A program made the position numbers and the translations under genes. DNA of 64,000 nt from Mauremys mutica (taxonomy: Eukaryota > Chordata > Testudines > Geoemydidae), in contig NC_059084.1 in NCBI RefSeq assembly GCF_020497125.1, positions 8,521,501 to 8,585,500 of the forward strand, written 5' to 3'. This document shows, in pieces, positions 25,935 to 39,742 of this stretch. Positions within the stretch are counted from its first letter, which is position 1. Every line of letters begins with the position of its first letter. The notes beneath the pieces are model-generated. The model saw nothing but the letters and a program-made list of their open reading frames with translations, did no database searches and was not told the DNA's origin.

Positions 25935-26590
25935 AAAGTGTGTTGATGGTTTGGTATCGGTAAAGCAATAGCTCCCAAACTTTTCAGGCAACTCTATTAG
26001 ACTAAAACCTTCCCTGCACCAGCTACAGATGACTTTGTCCCCTTTCCTCTTTGCCACCAGCAACCTCATCCCTCCGTGTGACAACAATCCTCCTTCTCTC
26101 CCTGCTTTCATAAGATATCAAGTGTCCAGGTTTTGTGCTGCTGCCCATCTCACATGCAGATGGGTATGCTCCAACCTTCGATGGAGCGTGGTGCGCTCCA
26201 AATCCTAGAATACATCAGACCGGGCAAGGCTACAGAGTACAATCTCCACTATAGTTTGGAGCCAGAAAATGGTAAGACAAACAGGAGTAGTACCTTGAAG
26301 TGCAGCTCAGAGACTGGGTCCTATGTTCATCATGTGAGTGTTTGTGAGGGCTTGTGGTGGCGCAGTCAAAGAATGAGAGGGTGGTGAACCAAGAATTAGT
26401 GGCTTGTAGTACAGTATGCATGTCACGTGCTACAGAGAGAGATGGGAAACAGCAGGTGGAGGTTCAGGCACTGACATTCCCAGCCAAAGAAGACATGAAA
26501 TAATGGCAGACTTCTGGGAATCCTCCTGGGAATAACAGCTTAGAGGGTCGCAAAGCCTGACTCGATTTGGCTCCCATTGAAGTCACCTAC

Positions 26591-26776
26591 CTTCACCACA
26601 GTTACCATGCCTTCATTGGTAACTGGATCCGTCCGAATGGTGAAATGACCTGAAGGATCTCCACTGATAATGCGGTACACGGCGTTCCAGTTGGGGGAGT
26701 GAGGCTGGTCCCGGTCCATCACAGTCAAATTTGCAACCACAACTTCCACTCTGTTCTCAGGAACCTCCCCGGAATA
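26591..26776 (-). CDS. CDH4: CDH4 coding exon (exon 9 equivalent): first part of EC3
   Basis: This exon has 186 bp and 62 codons, phase 0 at both ends. The acceptor is CTGCAG|TATTCC and the donor is GTGAAG|GTAGGT. The translation runs from [19 protein letters not shown] through [16 protein letters not shown] to NEGMVTVVK. It contains the PEN and DRD calcium ligands that pair with the preceding linker. One possible N-glycosylation site (NLT) lies in VANLTV. The sequence matches recalled R-cadherin closely and is open throughout. It is separated from the upstream exon by the largest complete intron here (24.0 kb) and from the next exon by 11.8 kb. Confidence 0.96.
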
Positions 26777-26825
26777 CTGCAGTGAAGAGACAGGAACTGT
26801 TATGAAGAGTTCTTAAGGATTGCAG

Positions 26826-26896
26826 GGCTAAATCCCCAGCTGGCTTAAATTAGCATAGCATCCTATGTTGATTTACATCAGCTGAGGAACTGGACC
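26826..26896. repeat. Short palindromic MITE, CAGCTGGTGTAAA family
   Basis: GCTAAATCCCCAGCTGGCTT and GATTTACATCAGCTGAGGAA are opposed. It lies 50 bp upstream (coding sense) of the 26591-26776 exon. Confidence 0.6.
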
Positions 26897-27272
26897 TCAG
26901 TGTTCAGAGACGGTACTTGTAGTAAAATAAAAGTTCAAAGTATTCTCAGTTACTACACCTGCCCCTGAGTCCCGTTGGCACTTGTGGGTTTACAATTCCA
27001 TGTTTTTTTCTTTAAATGTTTTCCCCCATCCTGTTGCTGTCTGAAAGACCTACACAAACAAATGTGTGAAACTGACTAACTAGCCAAGAGAACAGCCAAA
27101 CCGTTGTCAGATGTGCAAAGTAAGCAAATTGGGGGAAAAAAAGAGATTTCCCCCCCTTAGTAATCGTGTTCAGTTATAGTAATCGGAACTGTTAATTGTG
27201 ACAACAGGAGATGAAAATTGTCAGATCAAAGTGATTTTTTTAAAAATTTGACTGTGTACCTTTAATGTAAAA

Positions 27273-27582
27273 CAGGGGTAGGCAACCTATGGCACGTGTG
27301 CCGAAGGCGGCACGCAAGCTGATTTTCAGCGGCACTCACACTGCCCGGGTCGTGACCACCGGTCCGGGCGGCTCTGCGTTTTAATTTAATTTTAAATGAA
27401 GCTTCTTAAACATTTTAAAAACCTTATTTACTTTACATAAAACAGTAGTTTAGTTATATATTATAGACTTATAGAAAGAGACCTTCTAAAAATGTTAAAT
27501 GTATGACTGGCACCTGAAACCTTAAATTAGAGTGAATAAATGAAGACTCGGCACAGCACTTCTGAAAGGTTGCCGACCCCTG
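27273..27582. mobile_element. hAT MITE with exact 8-bp target duplication
   Basis: 310 bp between two copies of ATGTAAAA (27265-27272 and 27583-27590). Inverted ends are CAGGGGTAGGCAACCT and AGGTTGCCGACCCCTG. The middle part is AT-rich and non-coding. Confidence 0.92.
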
Positions 27583-28209
27583 ATGTAAAACATTTTCAGA
27601 TACTCAGCTTTCAAATGATGCAATCTTATAGCTTGATTTTATCTAATTTTTCTTCTTTCTGCTTTTGATTTGATTTTGCCTACTATTTTTCTAGTGATTT
27701 TTTGCATCAGCCTTTCCTATAGGTTAATTCTATTGTTTGTTTTCATGAACCACATCCAGTTTATGCATATTATGATGCATTATCTGCCTTCCTCTCAATT
27801 TTCTGCTTTCAAAACCTTGATTTATCATATATCTGGTCAAGGACCCTTGATAGTTCGTATTTCCTGCCTTTAGGGCCCAAAAGCTCCCACTAAGACACCT
27901 AAACAATGCCCAAATCTTCAAATGTGCTCAGCAGACTCAAGCTTCTATTGACAACAATTGCGAATCAACACTTAGATGGGCATACAGCAAATTAAACACT
28001 GGGCAAACAATGGAGCTGCTGGCCCCGGTTCTGAAATTGAAACTCAGGCCCCAACTGTGGGCTCAGAACACTTTTGAAAATCTGGCCCTTAATATGTATT
28101 TATGCAGAAGTATGCTAATTACAACAACTAATTATTTTGTTATTTATCTGAAGATTCCCTTTAAAGTACTATTGTTCTAGTCTGACACCATTCAACATTT
28201 TTGTTTAGA

Positions 28210-28720
28210 TATACTTGCCACCAATATATAACATTTCACATCTGACAGCAAAAAGTCGTAATTTGCCATATGCCAATCTAAATGTAGTTTTGCCCTTTAG
28301 TGATATCTTTAATGGCATTTTGCGTTCTTTTCACTTATGCCCCTGTCCTAAATACGTTTTCATTATCAAATACAGATGGTATTTTTGCCTACGTCCATTA
28401 GGTAGTGGAGAAAACAGTGGGATGCCACTTATTAATTCTAGTTCCAAACTATATCATAGCTCCTCTACTTTTCTTTGTTTCCCACTATGTAGCCAGGTCT
28501 TTATGTATTCTCATGCCCAGTTTGGAATCTCTGCAGCATTCAGTTTAAGCAGGGGAATATATGGAAATTTATCAAAAGCCTTTTGAAAAATCCATTAGAT
28601 CATGTCATCTGCACACTTCTATTATCAGTCTTGTCTGAAACCTGCTCAAAAGAACTCAAGGAGATTAGTTAGGCAGGAGCGTCTCTTGCTAAATCCATGA
28701 TGGTTATATCCCACTGGATT
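28210..28720 (-). mobile_element. Ancient CR1/L3-like LINE relic
   Basis: On the minus strand the segment near 28716-28560 reads HHGFSKRRSCLTNLLEFF, a diverged form of the CR1 reverse-transcriptase motif. A stop follows, and an AFDKFP-like block appears in a nearby frame. Further on, weak traces such as EYIKTWL suggest the next block. Many stops show it is much older than the copy at 7.5-9.5 kb. The left limit is uncertain. Confidence 0.6.
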
Positions 28721-31700
28721 AGATTAATGTTGTACTGCATGCCAGTGATGACAAGTTGATCGCTCTTTGGTTTGCTTGGGCAGTTGACTGCACTGTGTTA
28801 AAATCAAGGTATCATATTTGCTGTAATTCCAAGGGAACTAAGCATGTTAAATTGAGTAATATACATATCCCAGGTCACTGCCAATTCCTGTCTTGAGCCC
28901 ATGTGAATCACATGAATTAAGAGAAATTTAAAGATTTAATCTATCCTATCGTTCAAATCTTAAAGCCCTCAGCCAACTTTTCTTTACTCAGGCTAAACTC
29001 CCATTGCCTTTAGAAAGAGTTTTGCTTGCTGTACAAGAAATAACTGTGGACTTCAGAATTTGGTCCGCTATTCATTTAACTCTTTGCGGGAGCAAGTAGG
29101 ATGAACTCATTCAGAACAAATCATTGATAGAACTTTTTGCTATAACAGTGGACCAAATCCTGCAAGATACTGCACATCCTTTACTCCCAGTGGGCTACAT
29201 CCTGTAAGGGGCTGAGCCTTTGTGCCATCCACTGAAGTCAGGCCTTTTGGGAAAAATCCTATGGAATTTAATAGGGATGAAATCGATAGAATTTTATAGA
29301 AATAACTCTAAAAGCCTTTAGACTTTGAGAGAGAACAATATTCTCTCTCAGGGTTATTTCAACCCATCAGATATAATTCTCTAGCATGTGTTTTAAAAGA
29401 AGCCTCCAGGAAGGTTATTATTTTCTGTAAGACTTTTCCATAAGGGTGAGAGTCACAATGCTCAGCAAGTATTAAGCGTCTTTCAGGATTTGGTCCATTC
29501 AGGTCATTGGGAGTTGATGGCATCTGAGGAAGCAATCAACCCTTTACAAGATCCAGGGGTTTCCGTGGAAATTGGTCATTATGCATACAGGGCCAGACCA
29601 GCATTATGCATACAGGGCCAGATCAGAGTAGCTGCACTGAAGTCAACAGAGCTATACCAACTGACACCAGCTGAGGAATGAATCCTGAAAGATACTTAAC
29701 ACTTTGAAGTCGACATCAATTTTTTATCAGCCGTGGCTCAGTACTCATTGTAACCCACTGCCTCAGCCCTCCGATCTACCTGACACTCTTCCATTGTTTA
29801 TGTAAGCATGTGCTGTAACGTGCCCACAATTCTGTTTGCCTTTAATAAAATTAAGTAATGAAATTAAATGACATCTGGTACTGAACGGATGGGAGTTTGG
29901 AGATGCTCAAACATATTTAACATCATTTCCTCCCTATCCTGAAGTAACTGAGAATGATGAGCAGTGCGATATTTTACTGTGCTTTCCCCAGGCCTAGTAA
30001 ATTTTCTTTAATGAAGAGTGCAAGGGATTTTCAAATAGCGAGAGGAGTATCTCTGCTCAAACACTGTAAAATAATGAGGGGTCCAGAGAGAAGTGCTGGA
30101 ATAAACAACAACAACAACAACTCAGTAGTGCCTGCCCTATACTTGCTGCTTTATCGTGAGTGTGATTTTTATAATGTCAGGTAAAAGGTGTACAATAATT
30201 AGCAGACAAATGTTTTCGGAAAACAGACACCCTATTCCAGCTTGTCCCATGATCTCCATAATCCAGTGTGCTCTGCACGGACTCCACCTGACACACATGG
30301 GAGGCAACAGAGCTCATCCCTCTTGAAAGCACTTGCAAGATCAGGCCCTAAATGCACTCATCAGTGCCATTTTATGACTCTAGGCAAAATGAGGCAACTC
30401 AGACTTATCCACAATGAGAAAATTACAGAGAACCTGTTATTTAACCTATGAAGGGAATTGGTTTTTCTTAGCAACAAAACTTTGGTCTCCTCTTCCGGGC
30501 TAGTTTCTACAAGCAGTTGCCTCCTTCTAAGGACTGCAGCCCAAATGAGAATAGAGACAGGACATTCTAATATAATGTGAATCAACAGTGTGCATGAGCA
30601 TAGTCTCTGCAACACCAATGTGTTCACACTGGATCCATGTAATTGCAGACCGCCTCCACCTCTTTCCTAGTGTTCTAATTGATACATTTTTCAGAAGAAC
30701 AACACCAGAAAGAACTATACTACAAACAAAACAGAAAAGGAGATTTCTCAATGAGGAAGCAAAATTTCAGTCAGAAGGATGCTTGTGGGAATTGAAACAG
30801 GTCCTCATTCCCAGTGGCCACTGCTGAAATCCAAAAGTGCCTGCTCCTTCTTGTTCTGGGGTTTGCATCATCTCTGTTTGCAGGTATGAGGATGAGGTAA
30901 GACTATTTTTGAGCTGAGTTGATTGTTATGAAACAGCTGTTCAAAACTTTCATTATAGAACCTGAAACCACATGAAACACACCTACATTTTAGAGGTAAG
31001 GACAAACTTGATGCCCAGCTTAGGTGTGTTGAAAGCTAAGGTTTGGGAGCCTTTCAAATGAACCCAGGTACAGTTTTAATTGACCCCAGACTCATTTATG
31101 ATTTTAACATGGAACCCAGTTGAAACGTATCTGTTTTGACTGAGGTTGACTTTGAGATTGTTTATGCCTGAAATTCAAGAGGTGCAAACCCATATGCACT
31201 GAAATCGAAGAAAAGGATGCATGTGGCCTCTTACAAAGCAAAACTGTAGAGTTTCACCCAGCTCTGCAACAAGCATCACGTCGGAGAGAAATCTCGTGTC
31301 AGTTTTGAGCAGGCATCACACAGGAATCATCTAAAATATTCACTGCTTAAGATATTTTATCATCATCTACATCTTCACTTTATCCTAATATTGTAACATT
31401 TACTTGTATTCATCTGTAATTTATTTTGCTTCATTTTCTGTTGCTGCATTATGAAGCTTTTCATCTTCTTAGTCCTTTTTTTAATCTCTCCCTCGCTAGT
31501 TATTTTGGAACTGATTGTTATTCAGTCTGAACGTACATTATGAGATAAATAATCGCTCTGCCAATTTACCATGATTTCTTAAACCTGCCCTATTCATCTG
31601 AAGTTATGTAGGTTCCATTTTTTTTCCATATTGGTATGATTGTGAAAGATCCTCGCACTGGTCTCTAGAGTTGGCCTGGCTGAAGTCATATGGTGCTGGA

Positions 31701-32814
31701 AAGGTACTAATTCATTTTGATTTCCAGGCTGCATAAAATTATACTGAAGTCGTTTAACCCTAGAGTTTATTTTTGTCTTGCTCAGTACTTGACAGCACAT
31801 ATGTACAAGCATCATTCAAAGGAGGAAAGGGAACGAAGCAGGGGAATGATAAGTTCACACGACTTTGCAGTATCTCCTAAGTCTAGTCTGAACTGCAGAA
31901 CCAAGCACAGTGGAATAAAACCAAGCAGCTCCTTCCAGCCACTCCCAGTGTGTGCTGATGTGAGATAGCTGAATAGGGAGAAAAATTATTCAGGTTCATT
32001 TTGGTGACTGCTACAGGGAATTTCATTTCTTCCATGGTAGCCCCTCTTTCTCTTTGCCTTTCATGAAGATTTGCTATCACAAAGACTTGCTCATACGAAT
32101 ATTAGTAAAAATCTCGAACCATAATTACAACACAGAATTAGTTGTGGGTAGAAGCAGTTTAGATGGGTTAGGCTATCCACACAGAAACAATGCCCTGTCA
32201 TGTAAGTGACCAACCATACACCCTGAATATCAAATCACACATACCTAATACCCATAGGAACGCTCGTAGGGAACAGTTTATGATCAGTCCAGAAGTTGAA
32301 ATTTGTTTCCATAAAATATTTAGCAAAGAATTTTGAATATTAAATAAATTGATAAAAACTGTAGTTTGTTGGCAATTTGTGTAAAGGAAAAAGGGTTAGA
32401 TTATCCTATACATCATTAACTGAGAGTTTTTTGCCCAGCTTCAGCACTGAAACAAGCAAATGCCATGCTAATTGACTGCTCCTATGCCATGTTTATATGC
32501 CTGCATTTTTACTGTTAGGATTAAATACGTCTTCTACATCTCAGAAAAGCCCAGAGAAGTAAAACAACTCCAGATTGTACTCTTTATCTGACAACTGGAT
32601 ATTTAGATCAATAATCCTCTATTTTTTTCTCTCTATTTCTACTACCAGTAATTTTGCTTCTCTTCCTAGCAGCCTAATTGCTGTTTTCTTAAGCCTTGCC
32701 ATCAGTTCTCTGACCTTTAATTTTCAATATAATTTGCTGTATGGATGACTGCACTAGGTTCACAAGTTATCCTATCTAATCTGGTCTCTATGCAGATTGG
32801 GATCTCAATTTCTG

Positions 32815-32904
32815 TGCCAGTGTAAATCTGGAGCAACTCTCAAAATGGCTTCAAAATTGTTACTCTAAATTTACACTGGTGTAGCCATAATCAGAATCTG
32901 GCCT
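32815..32904. repeat. Short palindromic MITE, related family
   Basis: TGCCAGTGTAAATCTGGAGC opposes AAATTTACACTGGTGTAGCC. The end AATCTGGCC is present. Confidence 0.55.
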
Positions 32905-35285
32905 TAAATCTCCAAATTTTGAACAAGATGAGCAAGTCTTGTAAATAATATAAATCATATTTTTTGTGTAAACTGGGCAGACCTTGCAATTTTAAAATGT
33001 TAATCAGATTTTATTAAAGGCCTTCTCAGTGGCATGTGTTCTCTTTCTAACACTGATCGTGTTCTCTATCTCCACAGCCCTTCTCCTGCAGAGTAGCCCA
33101 CTGAATACCTCCTGCCTACCCTATCATCAAGTGACCAATAAGCAAACGTCTTTTCCTTTCGGTGTTCATTCTTGGAGTCTCTCTCGCGCAAACACACACT
33201 GCACTACACTTCTGTGCGTATTCACTTGGATCAATTCAGTATTCATTTCATGGGTACATATGACACATCAGACTAGTTATATGCCATGTGGCAAATACCT
33301 TCCAATGCATAATCTGCAAAAGTCCAATACCATTCTTGCCAACTTGTAGTTTTGCTCCATTGGCCCAGCTGTCACATATCCCATTATGAAATGAATTACT
33401 TGGGCTGGATACATTTGCTCTCCACATGTTCTTTAATGATCTGCAGGAGTCAGCCTTGTTTTAATGATGTTCAGGAACATGGATTTGGTAGCTCACCAAC
33501 TATTAAAGGCTGATCTGGAAGTGCTAGCTTTATCTTCACCATTTGGTGCTATTAAAATGCCCATCTGACTGAAAAGCTCTGAAACCTGTGAGTGAGGTTC
33601 TAAGGTCTATTAAAAGCATTATGTATGCATGCTACCATCTTGTTTATTTACAAATGTGTCTTGATTTAGGGCTTACAAAGAGAACAGTGAGTGACAGAAT
33701 TTAAAGAGGAAAAAAAAAAGCCTAGGGAAGAAGCAAACTAGTCAGATATTGGTTCATTTGTTTACTTACAGATGTTTAGGGTATCTTTTCTCTTTCTCTT
33801 TCACTCAGACAGTGGCTTTGCTGGCAGGATCCCACTAGTATGTCAATATGCCTAGCACCAATAGGCTAAGCATGTCTTCCAATTGTTCAGGTCCATTCCC
33901 TGATCCTGTTTGATGCTGCCTGGTGTTTGCAGCTAGGACTGTGGGATGACTTTGTTTTCTGAGTACAGCACCTTTCAGTTTCTAAGACCCACCCCCTGAC
34001 CGTGTGCAGAGGCAGCAACCATTTTGATCTCAGACTTGCTGAGAGCTGTTAACTTCACCGTTGTTCTTTGCCGGTGTTGCTTTCCTTAATCTCAAGTAAC
34101 AACTACATTTAACTGAAACAACATGGTTTGCTCTTTGGATAAGGAATCATAAGTTCAAACTAAGAACTTGGAAAGAAGAAAATGTGCACTTGGGAATGGC
34201 ACATCCTATCCTCCTTGCTCTGAACACTAGAAATGGAACTTGGTTAATCTCAGACTCTTACATTCAAGAGGGCCAAGCTTGGATCCAGCTTTAACCTTGC
34301 ATCAATGACTCCCAGAGTAGTCGTCAAGGATTCACAGACAAGAGGACAGAATGGTGGAAGGCTTTTTTTTTTAAAAAAAAGCTTTGCATTTCTCATAACA
34401 AAAGTTTTTTTTTATCTTTAAGATGTTATATTCTTTTTACAGTATGAAAAGTTGTTATGAAAATGATGACACTGAGACACTGCTTTGCTTCAAGATAACC
34501 ATTTCTGGATAAATATATCATATGAAATGAAGCCCACATATACATTTATACATGTAATAAAAATGCTTTACAACACAAAGGAGCTTTTAACAATGTTTGT
34601 ATGAAAGGTTTAAAAAGAGATTAAAATTATGTCCTTGGAAAGGTGCACAGTCTTGTAGAAAGAAAATTCTACATTAACCCCATGCAGGAAAGTTGTATGT
34701 TATCTGTATTTAAAAGGCTACAAAGTACTACTTTAATCAATCTACTTGACTTTGGGGACTTTCATGTCTCACTGAAACTCACGAAGTCTGGCAGAGCGTG
34801 GCTTCTAGAACACAAAAGCCTTTAATCTGTAACCTGGCACTCCTGTACATTCAAATCCTGATACTATCACCTTGTTAGGAAGAAAAATTGTGAATTTATC
34901 CAAAATGGGATCTCATCCAGTCTAAATGATGTAGCCTTTGCAGCAATGACCTTTAACAACGGTTGTACTCAACAATAGAAGATCTTATCTCAAGATCCAA
35001 TGGAAACAGTGTATGTTAAAATTCTGATCTGATAGCAGAGACTTCTATTTTCAAGTTTAGATGAGAAGCTCTTGAACAGTCCATTTGCTTTCTTGTCTAA
35101 CCCACCTTTGTTTCTTGCCTGGGGAACAAATGGCATGAAAAAGAAACGGGTGCATTTCCGATAACTATTTGTCAGGTTTCATTAATAATGCTACCTTTTA
35201 AATAAGGGCATAGATGCTAAAACTGCGGGAACTGGCTACAGAAACCCACATAACTTAATTCTGCTAATAAAGCAAAATAGCAGTA

Positions 35286-35458
35286 ACTCTTTGCACTGAT
35301 ATAGCACTTCTTTACAATGGTAGGCAAACACTAGAGCCTGCATTGAACTGAAGCACAGAGAGGCTGTGACTTGCCCGAGGTCACACAGGAAGGTAGTGGT
35401 TGCGCCAGGATTGGAACTCAGGTCCTGTGCTCAGCTGCCTAGACCAGAGCTGCCTCCT
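35286..35458 (-). repeat. MIR SINE
   Basis: GAAGCACAGAGAGGCTGTGA, CTTGCCCGAGGTCACACAGG and GGATTGGAACTCAGGTCC are the reversed MIR core and tRNA-like part. It is the clearest repeat in an otherwise repeat-poor stretch. Confidence 0.8.
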
Positions 35459-36107
35459 GAGAATATCATGAATTAAAGCACCTATTTTACAAACACATTC
35501 AGGTCAGTCCAGGTTAGTTTCTCCATCACCACAATGCATTGCCTTATAGCTCGCTGATAGCCATCAAGCTGTTGAGAAGCAAAAGACAAGATATGAAGCC
35601 TGGAAATGAATTGCATTAAACACTGTAAACCAATGCTGCAGATCAGCTGGCTCAGCAACACTTCAGTCAGCAATTTCCTCCTCAGAGTTTCACAAGGCAT
35701 TGATTTCAAAGAAGAGAAACCAAAATGGTTTTACATCCCTAGAAAAAAAATCAACAGAATTAAAAACAGCCCTGGGTTAAAACCCAGCCCTGTAACAACT
35801 GGTTGTAAAGTTCTGTCTGTAGTGGCTGCAGGATCTTATCCTCCTGGACTCAGGAGCAGTGCTAATGTAACTTTCACCTTGCAACAGATGGTATAAGCAA
35901 AGCTCTTCAAAATACAGCATTAGGTCCAGATTCTGCCATTATTATTTATATAAAGCACTTACCTTCCTGAGACTTGGGCTTCCCATGTGCTCAGGACCAT
36001 GGTGAAAGAAATGATCAAAGAGGAATGTTTTGGGGGCAGATTCCCATTCTAGTTACGCAGCTAAAAACTTTTGCTTTGGTGTAACTGAGATCAGAACCTG
36101 GCCCCCA

Positions 36108-36204
36108 AATTCAGGAAGGCACTTAAGCACATGCTTAACTTTAGGCATGTAAGCTGTCCCATTGTGCTTAAAGTTGAGCACATGGTAAAATACTTTCCTG
36201 AATT
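36108..36204. repeat. Short palindromic MITE, AATTCAGGAAGG family
   Basis: 97 bp. Left AATTCAGGAAGGCACTTAAG, right AAAATACTTTCCTGAATT, with GCACATGCTTAACTTTA opposed by TAAAGTTGAGCACATG. Related pieces lie at 36998-37100, 39125-39290 and 54948-55025. Confidence 0.65.
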
Positions 36205-37339
36205 AGGGCTTTGGTCATTTGTGTGCAAACTTTCTTTTTACACAAGTCTAACATGAAAATCCTCCTTTAACTACCTTAAATCAATTTTAAACCTGATGAA
36301 ATCTACTAATTTGTTGGAATGCATAATTAACAGGCCCCAAACCTTATTCTTCTTCCCTATACCTTAAAGTGGCAAATCAATATGCTTCATTTGCTCAGAT
36401 TTTACAAAACCTCCCCCCCACCCCAATTTAGAATATAAACCCACTATGACAGAAAAAGATTCAGTGATAACAGTTCAAACCACAAGCCACTGAAATGCAC
36501 CCCATAGATCTGAGTCAGTACTTCTTGGTGAAATTTGTATAGAACAAGCTGTTTTAATTCATGCAAGTTTAATAAAGTTTCACAAAGAAGGGCCTTAAGC
36601 TGATAAATCTAGTTTAGGATTTTCTTATTAACTGCCCACCTCTCATAATGAGTTTTTAATTTATTTTTTTCAGATTTTAAGGCATATAAAAACTGTTCAT
36701 GTACGTTTGGGATCTGAAGGCAGCTATTTGGGAAAGGAAGACATTTAAGAGCACTGGAACTGAATTTTTCATCTACACCATAATCCTAGTATTGAGATTT
36801 ATAACAAGTTTCCTCTGTAGCAAGGCTCAATCAGTCTGCATGGTGATTTCTTCTCAACCGTATTCCATACTGCAATGGAAAACTCTGTTGTTTCCAGATT
36901 AGTTTCAGAATTCACATATGGGATTTTTTTTTATGACTGGAACTGTACAGCAATACTAGACTGGAAAATCCATAAAATCTGCTATTTAGTGATAGAGCTC
37001 CCAATTCAGTGAAGTATCACTGTTCAAGACAGACACTTAAACACAAGCTAAAAGTAAAGCACATCCTTAGGTCCCATTGCCGTTAAAGGGACTTAAACAC
37101 TATTTGCTTGTTGCTACAAAAAATGTAGTGTACCAACATGCAGCAGAAAAAAAATGTAGGCCCAGCTGCAAAATGCAAACATAAAGTGAACGTAAGGAAA
37201 TGAAGTCAATGTTTTGATGGAGTGGCTAATATAAGGGGTAAAACAATAGTAAACATGAAGGTCTGGCTGCTTAGAGTAATGTGGAATAGTAAAGAATAAA
37301 TATATAGATCAAATAAATGGCAAATAATGAATGGACCTT

Positions 37340-37510
37340 GGAATGAGAACGAGAGAGAGAGAGAGAGGACTAGAAAGAAAAGGAGGACGAGGACGGGGTC
37401 TTTTCTGAGAAAGAGAGAGAGACACATTTACATTGGAAGAGATGGGGAAGAAAGAGAAGAGAGGAAGGCTGTGTGTGTTGTGTCAGGGGTGTGTGTGTGC
37501 ATATGTGTAT
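37340..37510. repeat. GA-rich tract followed by TG-rich tract
   Basis: AGAGAGAGAG and AGGAGGACGAGGACG give way to GTGTGTGTTGTGTCAG and GTGTGTGTGCATATGTG. Charged or repetitive open frames across it are not genes. Confidence 0.85.
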
Positions 37511-39067
37511 CTGATGCTTGGTGCCAGGAGACTGGTACTTTCTCTTTTGCAGTTAGATTACTTTATTATTGCGTAAAGCTGAACAGTTTGAAAAGTTCTA
37601 GCGTACTTAAAAAAGTCACGTGAAACCTTTTGAAAGGCCTCTCCATTTCTAATTCTTCCTGTACTGTGTGTTCTGACCCTTTTCACTGCAATTGGGAAAT
37701 GTTAAGGCATCCTGGACAGTTAGAAATATTTGATAAAAGAAAAGTCACAGCACTACTAAATCCTTGGCCAAGTTATTTTATTTAAGTATGTCACTGAAGA
37801 TTTTATAACTGAGATGTGCTTAACAGAATTCTGACTATATATCCTCTTATAATGGCATCCCTGGGAAGCAACTGTTTTTAGGCCAGTTAGGTTTTAATAC
37901 TAGGTCAACAGGATGCCGAAGAATTTTTTTTTTGTTAAAAAAAAAAAAAAAAAGCCCAGCCAAAGAAGTGAGCATATTTCAGAAAGAGAAGATTCATTTT
38001 TAGCCCTTTAAGACTATGGATTTACTATATGCATCCAGATTTCTCAGACTCAAATCAGAATTACTAAAATAATCTATTACAAATGGGTATTTGCCTTGAA
38101 TCTGTTCTGTCAGTTGTGTCAAATCTAGGCCTATAATGCTACAGCATATTTTGGTGTGGTGCCCTGGTTTACAAAGCAAAGGAGCCAGGCATGGTGGAAT
38201 ATAAAGGATATAAAGCAACGCATCATAAAACCACAAGAGAGACAGTCGTTTTCAAAATTCCTAATTATGGATTGATGCTGAAGGTAGATTTAAAAAAAGG
38301 TCCAGGTGAGGGCTACATGGCATTTTTGACTAGGAAAATTAGGCTGATACTGTCCTCCTGAAACTGATCAAATGAGACAGTTTGGAAAGAAAACATCTGA
38401 AATCTCAACTGCTCTGTGGTTAAACTGCAAAGCAATATTTAAACACCTATGACAGTTGGAAGCACAAGGGGGTATTGAACTAAGATCTTAGCTGTTGACC
38501 CCATTTGAAAATCATTCTCTGACGAAGCCTGCTAACATTCAAAGGCATTTGTATTCAGGTCAATAGCGAACTCACCCTTTCATGGAAGGTCTAATGAACT
38601 ATCAATGTTGTAGCATATATTGAGCAAGTTTCACACCTGTCTTTTGATCTGGTGAGCCTAACTTAACACATACAGTTGGACATATGCACAAAACCTGTGC
38701 ATCTCTTTGGTGTGCAAACGAAGGTTTTGCACAAGCAACCTGAGCATTTAAGGACCCAACTATTTTGTGTTCTCAAAATGTGTCCAGTTTTGCCATCCTC
38801 ATTTGCACACAAAACACTGGGTGCACAAAATCAGAGACCAGCTGAAAATGTTGTCCAAAATTTACTGAAGAATAATATAATATGGCATTCGAGAAATTAA
38901 GATTTTAAGAATCCTAATTTGTGACCCAAATTTCCAGGCCATGCCAACACTTAGGGTCAAGGTTCTAAAAACAGGTGTCTAAGTTACACATACACAAAAT
39001 ATGTGTGCATGTGCAAAATGGATAATTGAATGTATAGCTGAATGTAGCTATGTATTTTGCATGTCCA

Positions 39068-39290
39068 GATCCTCAGCTGGTGTAAACTGACTACTCTCTA
39101 ATGCTTTAGAGGAGCCACGCCAATTTACACCCAAAACATGTAAGCACATGCTTAACTTTAAGCGTATAAGTAACTCCATCACATTCAGCAAAGTACTGTA
39201 AAACATGCTTAAATTCCAATGAAGTTAATGTGATTTAAACACATACCTGAAGGTAAGCATGTGAATAAATGCTTTGCTGAATTGGGGTCT
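39068..39290. repeat. Two adjoining short palindromic MITEs
   Basis: The first (39068-39131) has GATCCTCAGCTGGTGTAAAC and CCAATTTACACC. The second (39125-39290) has AAGCACATGCTTAACTTTAA and TGCTTTGCTGAATTGGGG. Confidence 0.5.
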
Positions 39291-39410
39291 AAATATCTAT
39301 TTTTGCAAATCCCCATGATTTGGAGTTCTGAGACCCAGCAGGAAATATTGGCTTTATTCCTCCAATGAAACTTTTCAAAGGCTATTTTTTGATAGAAAGA
39401 ATGCACCACA

Positions 39411-39742
39411 CAGGGCCGGCTCTACTGTTTTCGCCGCCCCAAGCAGCGCACCGAATTGCCACTGTGGAAGGCGGGGACAGTCGGTGTGCCGTTAGGGCGG
39501 CTCACGCGTTCCGTGGCTGCTGAAGACAGAAGCTGCGCCGCCGCAGACAGCTGAACATAGAAGCTGCCACCGAATCTCCGCCGCCGCAGAAACGCGCGTG
39601 CCACCCTAAAGACACACGGACTGCTCCCGCCATCCGCGGCGGCAATTCGCGCGCTGCTTGGGGGCAAAAACACAGGGACTGCCGCCCCTTGCAGATTGCC
39701 CCCCAAGCACCTGCTTGGGATGCTGGTGCCTGGAGCCGGCTG
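39411..39742. mobile_element. hAT MITE with 8-bp target duplication
   Basis: 332 bp with ends CAGGGCCGGCTCTA and, reversed, CAGCCGGCTCCA. The duplication TGCACCAC is at 39402-39409 and 39743-39750, with one extra A before the left end. The interior is GC-rich (CCGCCGCAG repeats) and gives spurious open frames. Confidence 0.85.

Larger units (their letters stand above)
14799..26590 (-). other. CDH4 intron of 11.8 kb (intron 9 equivalent), rich in DNA transposons
   Basis: It contains nested hAT and mariner MITEs (15175-15640), a related pair of unknown repeats (16577-16760 and 17834-17985) and a MIR split by another repeat (18905-19310). A GC-rich repeat lies at 20138-20425. Two Harbinger-type MITEs (22049-22352 and 23979-24273) flank a hAT element with a minisatellite (22733-23367). 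Nothing is recognised in 24280-25850. Confidence 0.85.
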
